Assembly: GCA_020445665.1 (NCBI GenBank)
Contig: JAGRGD010000309.1
Location: 1 to 44,981 of the forward strand
Reading direction: 5' to 3'
Source: Rhodocyclaceae bacterium
GTDB taxonomy: Bacteria > Pseudomonadota > Gammaproteobacteria > Burkholderiales > Rhodocyclaceae
DNA length: 44,981 nt
Positions 1 through 13,332 of this stretch are shown piece by piece. The position numbers and the translations under genes are program-made. The number at the start of each line of letters is the position of its first letter. Within the stretch, counting starts at the first letter, position 1. The notes beneath the pieces are model-generated. The model had not been told where the DNA came from and did not search any database. It saw only the letters and a program-made list of their open reading frames with translations.

Positions 1-3267
<3,267 letters not shown>

Positions 3268-3268
3268 G

Positions 3269-4729
<1,461 letters not shown>

Positions 4730-4750
4730 TCACGGTTCGCAGCAATGCAC

Positions 4751-4780
4751 CAAGGGCGCCGCAAGGCGCCCTTGCTTCTT
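4751..4780 (+). terminator. rho-independent terminator of gltBD
   Basis: A perfect 10-bp stem (CAAGGGCGCC with GGCGCCCTTG, 4751-4760 and 4765-4774) closes on a GCAA tetraloop and is followed by cttctt. It lies between gltD and the convergent DUF302 gene and could serve both strands. Confidence 0.85.
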
Positions 4781-4806
4781 GGCGGGCTGAAGCGCGCGCT
4801 GTCCCG

Positions 4807-5262
4807 CTACGGCGTTCCGGTGGCCGCGGCGCTGAAGGCCTTCAGTGCCGCGGCGATCCTGTCCACCACCGGGCAGTCGCCGGCCGCGTGCCGGGCGGCG
4901 ATCCAGGCCGGGTCGTTATAGCTGAGCCAGACCTGACCGTCTGCATCCTCCCAGGCCAGTGCCTTGAGCGGCAGGTCGATCGCGACCGACTGGGCACACT
5001 GCATGAACGGCGTGCCGCCCTTCGGGTTGCCGAAGATCAGCAACTGGGTGGGCCGCAACTGGCTGTCGACCGACCGGGCGCCAGCGGCGTGGTCGATTCG
5101 CGCAAAGACCTTCATGCCCTTGTCGGAGACGATCCCCTCGAGCCGGTCCATGGTCGCTGCGACTGACTGGTTGCTGCGGACCGAGACCAGCCCGTTGTCG
5201 GCCTGCGCGGGCGCCGACAGCAGCGCCGATGAAACGAGCAGGATGCTCGCGAGTGCTTTCAT
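4807..5262 (-). CDS. DUF302 family periplasmic protein
   Basis: A protein of 151 residues with a signal peptide (MKALASILLVSSALLSAPAQA) followed by a DUF302 fold, recognised by the segments LIFGNPKGGTPFMQ and the acidic VWLSYNDP. DUF302 proteins are small secreted or cytoplasmic proteins of unclear biochemical role. The start at 5262 is chosen over the upstream ATG at 5292 because AGGGGAGG stands 7 bases before it and the signal peptide begins there. It is a single-gene unit convergent with gltBD. Confidence 0.85.
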   Translation of the reverse strand: MKALASILLVSSALLSAPAQADNGLVSVRSNQSVAATMDRLEGIVSDKGMKVFARIDHAAGARSVDSQLRPTQLLIFGNPKGGTPFMQCAQSVAIDLPLKALAWEDADGQVWLSYNDPAWIAARHAAGDCPVVDRIAAALKAFSAAATGTP

Positions 5263-5337
5263 GACGGACCTCCCCTGTGACGGTTCACCCATTGGACTGT
5301 CGGTGTTCAGCCCGCCTTACAGGCCCGGTGGAAAAAT

Positions 5338-6423
5338 TTATCCGTCCGCAATCAGCCGCTTGCCCAGGGCCAGCAGCGATGGCCCCTGGTTGAGGCCGTC
5401 GACAAAGCGCCGGGGAATGCCGCTGAGCCCGGCGCGCGCACCGGCGAGGGCGCCGGTCAGCATGGCCCTGGCCTGATTCTGACCACCCCCATTGACCGCA
5501 TGCAGCACGGCCGCCTCGAAGCCGTCGTCGAAGCGGGCGGCCAGATAATAGGCAGCGGGCAGCTGATGATAGATCGCGCAGGGCATGCCATAGACCAGCG
5601 AGACCTTCCAGGCCGGCTCGATCGCGACAGCGGGGTCGGTCGCCGCGCGCGCAATGCACGAGGGGGTCAGCAGGGCGTCTGGTGACGCAAAGCGGCCGGC
5701 ACGGGTGGCTTCTGGCCGGTCGGACGCGGGCGCCCCCATGGCCTCCCCGGAGGTGACGGTGTGGAAGGGCAGCTCCCCCGACTTGCACAGGGCCATCAGC
5801 TTGCCGGAGATCGCCCCATCGAGGGCCGCCCCCTCGACGAGCAGGCCGAGCACTTCGCAATAGGCAATGGTCAGGGCGACCACGGTCTGGTCGTCCTGGG
5901 TCAGGATGGTGTTGGCGCTGACGTGGCGTGCGATGGCGCCAGGGTCGCCCGCGTAGCGGATCGCCAGCGCGATGCAGCGCTCGATCGCTTCCGTCGTGTC
6001 GGCCGCACCGGCGCAGGCACCCCAGGGGCGGTTCTGCTGCACGCGTGCCCGCCAGCACTCGCGGATGGACTGGCTGGTATAGCCGCCGGGGCCCCCCATC
6101 GGTTCGCCATCAAGCAAGGGGAAGAAATCGACGTCGAGGCGGCGGCAGAAGTCGGCTTCGTCGTAGCCGTCGCAGGCGATGAGAGACTCGACCATCAGGG
6201 TCAGCAGATGCGCGGCCTGGGAACCGTCGCCGGCAGCGAGCCCGGCGTGGTAGTGGTCGTCATGGGGGGCGGTGTAGCCATCGATCCAGTCCCCGTAGCG
6301 CGACCGCATCTCGTCGAGATCGTAATACCAGTGGGGACCCAGGGCCAGCGCATCGCCGATATAGGCGCCCATCAGGGCACCAAGGGCGCGATCCTCGCGA
6401 GTCTTCGGGGTGGGCGGCGTCAT
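5338..6423 (-). CDS. ADP-ribosylglycohydrolase-fold protein with lost metal ligands
   Basis: This 361-residue cytoplasmic protein resembles the ADP-ribosylglycohydrolase/crystallin J1 superfamily: N-terminal RALGALMGAYIGDALALG, a central helical body, and C-terminal GALAGARAG followed by IPRRF. Active members carry a TDDTQ-like motif near the N-terminus and GGDTDT near the C-terminus, which bind two metal ions. Here those places read GDGSQ (65-69) and GGGQNQ (312-317), so most metal-binding aspartates are missing. It may be a non-catalytic binder or use a different chemistry. Its ATG overlaps the stop of the upstream membrane-protein gene (ATGA), so the two are translated from one message. 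Confidence 0.8.
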   Translation of the reverse strand: MTPPTPKTREDRALGALMGAYIGDALALGPHWYYDLDEMRSRYGDWIDGYTAPHDDHYHAGLAAGDGSQAAHLLTLMVESLIACDGYDEADFCRRLDVDFFPLLDGEPMGGPGGYTSQSIRECWRARVQQNRPWGACAGAADTTEAIERCIALAIRYAGDPGAIARHVSANTILTQDDQTVVALTIAYCEVLGLLVEGAALDGAISGKLMALCKSGELPFHTVTSGEAMGAPASDRPEATRAGRFASPDALLTPSCIARAATDPAVAIEPAWKVSLVYGMPCAIYHQLPAAYYLAARFDDGFEAAVLHAVNGGGQNQARAMLTGALAGARAGLSGIPRRFVDGLNQGPSLLALGKRLIADG

Positions 6424-7538
6424 GGCGACTCCTTCGGGGGTGGGGCCAGGGGTTCGAGCGGACAGCCGCAGTCGCCGCAGAAGCGGTCGCCTTCCTCGAC
6501 CGTCGCCTCGCAGGCGGGGCAGGTCGCATGGGTGTCGCCGCGCGCGCCCGGCGGTGTCGGGCCCTGCTGGGTGTTCGGCAACTCCTCCCAGGGGTCGGCT
6601 GCGGTCTCCACGATCCGCACGCGACGGACCGTGGGCCGCGCCTCGCCTCCGTTATCGTCGGCGTCCGGCTCGGCACCTTCGCTGGCCTGGAGATAGATGT
6701 GGCACAGGCCATTCATCTGGATCACGCCGAGCATCCCGAAGAGCAGCGCCAGGACCAGCAGGAAGCCGATGCTGCCCGCGACGGCGAGGGCGGGACTGGC
6801 CACCGGAAGGTCGCTGGCGCCGAGCCCGACGATCGGCGCCTCGGACAGGATGCCCGCCGCCAGGCCGCCGATGCTGGTGCTACCCGCCAGCACGAGCAGG
6901 CTCGCGACCGAGCCGATCAGGCCGAGCAGGACGCCGAGCAGAATCAGCGACACGAGAACTTCCAGGGGGCGATGACCGGCAATGTCGACCAGCTCGCGCA
7001 CCGCCTCCCGGATGGAGCGTCCCGACCACAGCGCAGGGGCGATCATCGACACCGCCACCGTCAGGCCGAGCAGCAGCAGCGCGGCGCCGAGTACCAGCGC
7101 CGGCACGAGGATGGTGAGGAGGACGGGCCCGAGAATCGGAATCCGGCACATCCAGAGCAGGGCCGCGGCGAGCAACAGGAAAGCGGCGTAGCTCAGCAGC
7201 GCCAGCGCGATGATCGCGAGGAAGCGCACGAGGCAGCCGGCGCCGCCCGACAGCAGCTGGATGAAGCCGCGTTCGTTCTCGCCGCGCGCTGCGTCCATCA
7301 GCGCCAGGCCGGCCGCATTGACGACCGACGCCGCCAGTATCAGCGCAAGCAGGTTGAGACCGACTGCCAGCGATGGGCTGGCGGCCCAGGCGCCGAGCCC
7401 GCTGCCCAGGCCGGCCACGATCGCCACCAGCAGGAATCCGCCGAGCATCACCGTGAGCGCCTGGCGGTTTCGGATCCCTTCAAGGGCGCGGATGACCGCA
7501 CCGTAGCGGCCGGCCGTCAGTCTTTGCATCTTGGGCAT
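6420..7538 (-). CDS. polytopic membrane protein with C-terminal zinc ribbon
   Basis: A 372-residue protein with about six hydrophobic segments in its first 280 residues, then an acidic, low-complexity linker and a zinc ribbon (CPACEATVEEGDRFCGDCGCP) near the C-terminus. No catalytic motif is visible and I do not recognise a characterised family. The gene lies 30 bases downstream of another zinc-ribbon gene and overlaps the ADP-ribosylglycohydrolase-like gene by four bases, so these three are probably one operon. The start at 7538 has GGAG only three bases upstream. An ATG at 7529 is an alternative. Confidence 0.75.
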   Translation of the reverse strand: MPKMQRLTAGRYGAVIRALEGIRNRQALTVMLGGFLLVAIVAGLGSGLGAWAASPSLAVGLNLLALILAASVVNAAGLALMDAARGENERGFIQLLSGGAGCLVRFLAIIALALLSYAAFLLLAAALLWMCRIPILGPVLLTILVPALVLGAALLLLGLTVAVSMIAPALWSGRSIREAVRELVDIAGHRPLEVLVSLILLGVLLGLIGSVASLLVLAGSTSIGGLAAGILSEAPIVGLGASDLPVASPALAVAGSIGFLLVLALLFGMLGVIQMNGLCHIYLQASEGAEPDADDNGGEARPTVRRVRIVETAADPWEELPNTQQGPTPPGARGDTHATCPACEATVEEGDRFCGDCGCPLEPLAPPPKESP

Positions 7539-7568
7539 GCTCCATGGCAGGTGCTGCCGTACGGTGGC

Positions 7569-9059
7569 TTACTGGTTCTTGACGGCACACTCCGGCACCG
7601 TGTCCCAGCGGTCTGGCGCGCAGTGGCTCCAGCGGACCTTCTCGCGACAGATCGCTTTTGCGAAGAAGGACTTCTCCTCACAGACGGCCAGTTCGGCGCG
7701 CAGGGTCACCAGCCACGCCGGCACCGCCGGCTCGGACGGCACGACCGGCTCGGGCGGTGGTGGGGGCGGCTCCGGCTCCGGCTCTGGTTGTGGCGCGGGC
7801 TTGGGCCGCGGCCTGGGCTTTGGCCGGGGCTTCGGTTTCGGCTTGGGTTCCGGCTCGTGCTCCGGCGCGAGGGTCGGTGGCGGGGGCTCCGGCGCGGTGC
7901 TGTCGGGCGGTGTCGTGGTGCTCCCGTCCGCTGGCGTGTCTTCGGCTGCGTCCGCGCCGCTCGCCGGAGCGTCGCGAAGCGAGTCCGACGCGGTGCCTTC
8001 ATCGGTGGAGGGCGCGGGCTCTGACTCGGGCAGCGGGCTCGACTCGCCATCGGTGGGGGGCGTCGCGGGCGCCGTCTCCGGCAGGGGGCGCGGTGTGATC
8101 GGCTCCATCGGAACGATGGGCGGGGGCGCCACGGGCGGCAGTGCCTCAATGGGGGGGGGCTCGGGTGGTTCGCCCCTCGACATCCACCAGGCCGCGCCGC
8201 CTCCGATCAGCGCGAGCACGCCGACCGCGGCCATCACCAGAGGCACCAGGCGCCGACTGCGCTGCGGCATCGGCGGCGCCTCCTGTGCCTGACGATCCAG
8301 CTCGTCGGCACGCAGCTGAACGGTCTCGGCGCTCCACTCGGTGGGCGGCTCGGTCATCGGTTCTGCGGGGCGTAGATCCGGCGTCGGCTCAGGCGCCTGG
8401 GGCGGCATTTCGGAAGGGGGCGCCTCGGCGGGGCCCTGGCCCATGGTCCCCAGCGGCTTGCGCATGATGACGGTGCCGTCAGGGTCGCCGCCCGGGGGCG
8501 GCGCCATGGCCTCCGCCTGGCGCAGCATCTCGAGCGCCGCCGTGGTGGCGGTGTCCTGGCGCAGCGGGCTGCCGGCGGCGTCCGGCGCTGGCGGCGGCTC
8601 GACGGCGTCGGGCGTCACGCTGTCGTCGGGTGGTACGTCGGTCTCGGGCGACTGGGACTGGCGAGCGAAGTCGGAGAACGGACTCTCCGGGTTCCAGTCG
8701 CTCTCCAGCATCATTTCGGTCAGCGGGTCGTCCGGGATCTCGGAGATTCCGCTGGGCTTCCAGGCCTCTGCTTCTTCGATCGGGTCAGCCTCTGCCGGCG
8801 CCTCGTCGGGGCCGCCCTCCGGGGACTCGGCAGCGGGGTAGGCCTGGGTGGTGTCGTAATCCTGGTAGAAGCTGCCCGCGCCTGCCGGGTCCGTCGATTC
8901 GCCCTGCAGATCCGATCCGCACGCAGGGCAGAACGCCTTGCCTGGTGGGAGTTCCGCGTCACAGGTCGGGCAGGGCGTGGTGGCCGCCTGCGCCGCGCCG
9001 CACAAGGGGCAGAATCTGGAGCCGGGACGAATTTCCTGCTGGCAGGCGTTGCAGATCAT
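7569..9059 (-). CDS. double zinc-ribbon, single-span, proline-rich protein
   Basis: A 496-residue protein beginning with two consecutive zinc ribbons (Cys3, 6, 17, 20 and Cys30, 33, 44, 47). Next comes a long acidic, proline-rich linker, one transmembrane helix near residues 270-290 (LVPLVMAAVGVLALIGGGAA), a second proline-rich part with a run of Lys-Pro and Arg-Pro repeats, and a C-terminal globular piece with four cysteines. The layout suggests a cytoplasmic zinc-ribbon head and a stalk reaching through the periplasm. It is the first gene of the minus-strand trio. Function is unknown, and the Pro-rich part makes remote homology unreliable. Confidence 0.75.
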   Translation of the reverse strand: MICNACQQEIRPGSRFCPLCGAAQAATTPCPTCDAELPPGKAFCPACGSDLQGESTDPAGAGSFYQDYDTTQAYPAAESPEGGPDEAPAEADPIEEAEAWKPSGISEIPDDPLTEMMLESDWNPESPFSDFARQSQSPETDVPPDDSVTPDAVEPPPAPDAAGSPLRQDTATTAALEMLRQAEAMAPPPGGDPDGTVIMRKPLGTMGQGPAEAPPSEMPPQAPEPTPDLRPAEPMTEPPTEWSAETVQLRADELDRQAQEAPPMPQRSRRLVPLVMAAVGVLALIGGGAAWWMSRGEPPEPPPIEALPPVAPPPIVPMEPITPRPLPETAPATPPTDGESSPLPESEPAPSTDEGTASDSLRDAPASGADAAEDTPADGSTTTPPDSTAPEPPPPTLAPEHEPEPKPKPKPRPKPRPRPKPAPQPEPEPEPPPPPPEPVVPSEPAVPAWLVTLRAELAVCEEKSFFAKAICREKVRWSHCAPDRWDTVPECAVKNQ

Positions 9060-9155
9060 ACGGCGAGCCGGGAACCGCCAGGGCCGAAGCGTGGCGAAGT
9101 GACTGGGACACCCATTATCGCACCGGCCGCCACGGCGGTGCGTTGCGCGTGCGCG

Positions 9156-11285
9156 TCAGCGTCCGGATGTCGCGCAGGCGGGCTGGCTGGCGGGGACGGG
9201 GGCCGGTTGAAGCTGGCGTCCCTTGCGCCGGTAGAGCATGACCGGTGCGCAGCGGTCCGCGTCGTGATAGATGCCGACACAGTCCAGACACTGGAAGCAG
9301 TCGTCATAGTCGATCGCGCCGCTGACATGGATGGCGTCGTAGGCGCAGTCATGACGGCAGCGCTGGCAGGGCTTGCCGCACTCCTGGCGGCGCGGTAGCC
9401 AGGCCAGCAGGCGGAGCTTGCCGCCGAGAGCCATCATGGCGCCGAGGGGGCACAGGTAGCGGCAGAAGAACTTGTAATAGATCCCGGCCAGCGCCAGCAG
9501 CAGCACGGCATAGGCGACGAACGGCCAGCTGCGGTCGAAGGCGACGGTGATCGAGGTCTTGAATGGCTCCACCTCGACCAGACGCTCTGCCAGCTGCGGT
9601 GCCAGTGCGGCCAGCGCCACGAGTAGCGCGAGCAGGCCGTAGCGCGCCCGAGACAGCACGCGGCCGAGGCCGGCTGGCAGGCGGCGCGGCCGGACGCCGA
9701 GCCAGCGCATCAGGAGCGCGCTGAACTCCTGCAGGGCGCCGAAGGGGCAAAGCCAGCCGCAGAAGGTGCCCCGCCCCCAGATGAAGAAGGTCACGGCGGT
9801 GGCGGCGATCATCAGCAGGGAGACCGGGTCGTACAGGAAGCTGCCGAGGCCGGCGCCCGCGTTGAGCGACTTGATCGCGCCGGTGACCTGGACGATGGAC
9901 AGCTGCCCCTGGGCATACCAGCCGATGTAGCCCAGCGTGAAGGCCAGAAAGCCGAGACGGAAGGCCTTGAGCCGACGCGCGTCCTCGACGATCCAGCGGG
10001 GGCGCGCAAGGACCGTGAACAGCAGCAGCAGCGCGGCGACGATGGTCATCAGCTCGGTCTGCCTTGCCTGCCAGGCCTGCAGCCACTCCGGAGGCGGCGG
10101 TGGCGGGCGGTCGAACCAGCGCTCCGGCGCCCGGTAGTCGATGGTGGCATTGCGGTAAATGAACTCGGGCAGGATGAATCCCTTCTTGCGCACCAGCGAG
10201 AACTCGAAGCGCATCTCGCCGCCGGGGTCGAGGCCGGAGATCGGGGGCAGCGCCACATTGAGCTGGCTGTTGAACTCGGGCAGGCCCGGCGGTTGGCGCA
10301 GGTCGAGATCCAGGTCGCGCAGTTCGAACGGGGTGCCGCCCTGGCTCAGGGTGAGCTTCTGGGGGCTCGTGCCGCGGACGAAGCTGCCGTCGATCAGGGT
10401 CTCGCGACCCGCTGTGGCGATCCAGAGGGCGTGCTGCCCCGCGTCGAGGCGCCATTTGAGCTTGTCGTACCCCTCGTCGCCAAGCAGGGTGCGGCCGATG
10501 CTCGGCACGTTGAGATAGGCCACCCACAGCTCGATGAAGGTGCCATCCGGGTCCGAGCGGGCCTCCGGGTCGTCACCCGCGACGTCGGAATCGGCATACA
10601 GGGCTTCAACCTCGGCGTTGGTCAGGCGCAGGTGGCCGACGGCGCCGCTCTTCACCAGGGCCTGGAAGTCGAGCGGCTCGTAGAGGTCCGCCCTGACAGT
10701 CGCCGGTGGGCCCAGGTCCGCGCCGCCCGCGAAGCCCAGCCTGGCCCGCGCCACGGCCAGCGCACTGGTCAGTACGGTCTGGTTGATGATGCGGATCGAC
10801 GCGGTCGCCTTGGTCACGCCGTCGAGCACCACCCGCCGGCCGTCGCGGGTGCGGCCGGTGCCGCCATAGCGGGAGCTGACCGTGATCGGGGACGACAGGC
10901 TGATGCCCTGGTACTGGGTCAGGAAGGCCTTCAGCGGTTCCTCGCCGAGGCCGCCGAGGAAGACCGGCTCGTGCTGGCGGAGCAGGGCCACGTCGAGGAA
11001 GCTGCCCTTGGCGTCCACCGCCACCAGCAGGTTGATCGGGGTGCCTTCGAAGCCGGGAATCGGGGCCAGGTCGATGGACTCGAAGACGTAGCCCATCGGC
11101 TCGCCGTCCGGGCGCAGCTCGCTGGTGATGGGCCAGGCGGCGATGTCGGTAAGTTTTTCGCCGACCTGCAGCGGTGGCGGGAAATAGGTGGCGACGGCCT
11201 CCCGGTCGAGGTCGCCGGCGACCGCCGACAGGCAGGCCGCCACCAGGGCCAGGGTGGCCAGTGTCAGCCGAAGCACCGGGTTCAT
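9156..11285 (-). CDS. NosR/NirI-family flavin and Fe-S membrane protein
   Basis: A 709-residue protein with a signal peptide, a periplasmic FMN-binding domain and several transmembrane helices carrying CGWLCPFGA and CRYLCPLGA motifs. Its cytoplasmic polyferredoxin tail has clusters at Cys636, 640, 643, 647 and Cys663, 666, 669, 679. The segment DGVTKATAS (155-163) fits the Dxx(S/T)xAT pattern for covalent FMN attachment by ApbE, pointing to Thr161. NosR and NirI relatives move electrons across the inner membrane to support maturation or activity of periplasmic metalloenzymes. No nitrous oxide or nitrite reductase gene is near, so the client here may differ. It overlaps the response regulator by ATGA and is the last gene of the TonB operon. 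Confidence 0.9.
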   Translation of the reverse strand: MNPVLRLTLATLALVAACLSAVAGDLDREAVATYFPPPLQVGEKLTDIAAWPITSELRPDGEPMGYVFESIDLAPIPGFEGTPINLLVAVDAKGSFLDVALLRQHEPVFLGGLGEEPLKAFLTQYQGISLSSPITVSSRYGGTGRTRDGRRVVLDGVTKATASIRIINQTVLTSALAVARARLGFAGGADLGPPATVRADLYEPLDFQALVKSGAVGHLRLTNAEVEALYADSDVAGDDPEARSDPDGTFIELWVAYLNVPSIGRTLLGDEGYDKLKWRLDAGQHALWIATAGRETLIDGSFVRGTSPQKLTLSQGGTPFELRDLDLDLRQPPGLPEFNSQLNVALPPISGLDPGGEMRFEFSLVRKKGFILPEFIYRNATIDYRAPERWFDRPPPPPPEWLQAWQARQTELMTIVAALLLLFTVLARPRWIVEDARRLKAFRLGFLAFTLGYIGWYAQGQLSIVQVTGAIKSLNAGAGLGSFLYDPVSLLMIAATAVTFFIWGRGTFCGWLCPFGALQEFSALLMRWLGVRPRRLPAGLGRVLSRARYGLLALLVALAALAPQLAERLVEVEPFKTSITVAFDRSWPFVAYAVLLLALAGIYYKFFCRYLCPLGAMMALGGKLRLLAWLPRRQECGKPCQRCRHDCAYDAIHVSGAIDYDDCFQCLDCVGIYHDADRCAPVMLYRRKGRQLQPAPVPASQPACATSGR

Positions 11286-11932
11286 GCCTCGATCAGCCCG
11301 GCCCGGACCGCGATCAGGGCCAGCTCCGCGGAGTTGGCGGCGTTGAGCTTCTTCTTGATGTTGTAGAGGTGGGTGCCGACCGTGCTGGGCGACAGGTGCT
11401 GGCTCTCGGCCACCTGGTTCACCGACTGACCGCGGGCGAGCAGCAGAAAGACCGCGAACTCCTTCTCGGTCAACGCCTCGGCCGGGTCGCAGCTGCCACC
11501 GAAGCGCGCCAGCGCGAGCCTGGGCGCCAGCTCGGGGTCCAGGTAGCGCTCGCCGCGCGCGACCCGTGCCACGGCCTGCACCAGCTCCTGGGGGTCGGCC
11601 CGCTTCGACAGGTAGCCGGTGGCGCCGATCTTCAGGGCGCGGGTCGGTACCTGGAGGTCGTCGTGGGCCGACAGCATCAGCACGTGGGCCTGATCGTCGT
11701 GGGCAAGGATGCGTTCGAGGGCGCCGAGGCCGCCGAGGCCGGGCATCGTCACGTCCATCACCAGCGCGTCGGGCGAGCAGGTGTCGTACAGGCGAACCGC
11801 CTCGTCGCCGCTCGCGGCTTCGCCGACGATCGACGCGCCGGCCCCCTCCAGCAGCATGCGGAAGCCCATCCGCACCACCGCATGGTCGTCCGCCAGCATG
11901 AGGCGCAGGCCGTCGAGGGGACCGGCGCTCAT
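11282..11932 (-). CDS. NarL/LuxR-type response regulator
   Basis: A 216-residue regulator: receiver domain with acidic pocket (LADDH) and phospho-acceptor Asp60 (LVMDVTMPG), then a LuxR-type helix-turn-helix (about 150-212). It overlaps both neighbours by four bases (ATGA): the sensor kinase upstream and the NosR-like gene downstream. It is therefore the partner of that kinase. It is related to, but clearly distinct from, the second regulator at 20387. Confidence 0.93.
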   Translation of the reverse strand: MSAGPLDGLRLMLADDHAVVRMGFRMLLEGAGASIVGEAASGDEAVRLYDTCSPDALVMDVTMPGLGGLGALERILAHDDQAHVLMLSAHDDLQVPTRALKIGATGYLSKRADPQELVQAVARVARGERYLDPELAPRLALARFGGSCDPAEALTEKEFAVFLLLARGQSVNQVAESQHLSPSTVGTHLYNIKKKLNAANSAELALIAVRAGLIEA

Positions 11933-13332
11933 GGTCGGTCTCCGGTGTTCAGGTGAGACACCGCCCGGAGCGGGGCGTTGGCCTCGGGTGCCGGACGGGG
12001 CAGCGGCAGCAGGGCCGTCACCATCGCGCCGCCATCGGGGCTGGCTTCGAGGCCCAGGCGGCCGTGGAGGGCCTGTACCCGCTCGCGCATGCCGGTGAGG
12101 CCGAAGCGGTTGGCGGCGGCTTCGGCACCGAAGCCCTGGCCGTCGTCGCTGATGGTCAGGGTCAGTTCGTCGTCGTCGCAGTGGGCGGCGACCTCGACGC
12201 GCATCGCGTTGGCGTGGCGCGCCACGTTGGTCAGACTCTCCTGCAGGATGCGCAGTACCGCGAGGCAGAACTCCTCGGGCAGGGCGACCGGCTCGGTGCT
12301 GATCTTCTGTTCGATGACGATGTCGGGATAGAGGCTGGCCCAGTGGTCACAGTACTCGACCAGCGCGGCGGCCAGCCGCCCGCGGGGCAGCGGTTCGGGG
12401 CGGCGCAGACGGGCGAGGATGTGGCGCACCCCGTCCTGCATCTGGCCGGTCATGGCGAGGATGGCCTGGGCGCTGCCGTGAACGCCGGGGGCCTCGCCGC
12501 TGCGCTGGGCGATGGCGCCGGCCATGGCGCGCACGGCCGTCACGCTCTGGCCGATCTCGTCGTGGAGCTCGCGCGCGATCTGCCTGCGCTCCTCCTCGAG
12601 GCGGGCCTGAAGGGCCTGGTTGAAGGCCTGATCTTCTTCGAGGCGGGCGTTGCGCTGCAGGCTAGAGTCGAGCTCGTCGGCCATGCGATTGTAGCGGTCG
12701 GCCAGGCGGTCGAGCTCGACGAGGCCGTGGTGGGGCAGGCGCACGTCGAATCGCCCGTCCGCGGTCTGCTCGAGCGCCGACTCGAGGGCGTGGAGGGGTT
12801 GCAGGGTGCGATTGATGGCGTGGCGCACGGCGAGGCCGAGTAGCACCAGCAGGGCGATCGCCCAGCCGGCGACCTGGACGAGGCTGTCCCAGGCGTCGAG
12901 GGTGGCGCGGGAGCCGTCCGGCACCAGCACCAGTCGCAGGCCGTCCACCTCCCGCACGCTCGGTTCGAAGTGGGGCATCACGAGGGCGGCGAACCACGGG
13001 GGGGCGTCCCGCCCGGCCTTGTAGGTCGAGGCGGGAGAGCGATAGCGCAGGCGCCCCTCGGCGTCGAAGACCTCGAGCGAGTTGGCCCGGACCCGGCCGA
13101 CCGCGGCCAGTTGTTCGGTCAGCTGGGCCGTGTCGCCGCGGGCCTCGGCCTCGTCGACGAGGACCTTCATCCACTGCTCGGCGACACGGGTGGCCGCGTT
13201 GATCTCTTCCTCGATGGCGCCCCGGGTGGTGACGGTCCAGGACAGGCCGACCAGCATCAGGATCAGGGCCGCAGCCCCGGTCACCAGCAGGCCGATCCGG
13301 TCATGGAGTCGATTCGCCACCCGTTTGAACAT
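11929..13332 (-). CDS. NarL-family sensor histidine kinase
   Basis: A 467-residue kinase with two transmembrane segments (about 14-33 and 152-170) bounding a periplasmic sensor domain. A HAMP region (about 172-225), a HisKA_3 dimerisation helix with His257 ([11 protein letters not shown]) and a HATPase domain (N box [12 protein letters not shown] box DDGQGFG) follow. Its start codon immediately follows the stop of the TonB-dependent receptor gene, so the kinase is translated from the same message and probably senses something connected with the receptor's substrate. Confidence 0.92.
   Translation of the reverse strand: MFKRVANRLHDRIGLLVTGAAALILMLVGLSWTVTTRGAIEEEINAATRVAEQWMKVLVDEAEARGDTAQLTEQLAAVGRVRANSLEVFDAEGRLRYRSPASTYKAGRDAPPWFAALVMPHFEPSVREVDGLRLVLVPDGSRATLDAWDSLVQVAGWAIALLVLLGLAVRHAINRTLQPLHALESALEQTADGRFDVRLPHHGLVELDRLADRYNRMADELDSSLQRNARLEEDQAFNQALQARLEEERRQIARELHDEIGQSVTAVRAMAGAIAQRSGEAPGVHGSAQAILAMTGQMQDGVRHILARLRRPEPLPRGRLAAALVEYCDHWASLYPDIVIEQKISTEPVALPEEFCLAVLRILQESLTNVARHANAMRVEVAAHCDDDELTLTISDDGQGFGAEAAANRFGLTGMRERVQALHGRLGLEASPDGGAMVTALLPLPRPAPEANAPLRAVSHLNTGDRP

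Noticed and set aside
9100-9118. A TGACTGGGACACC segment resembling half of the 17-bp operator
   Set aside because: Only one half-site matches, and no sigma-54 promoter follows.
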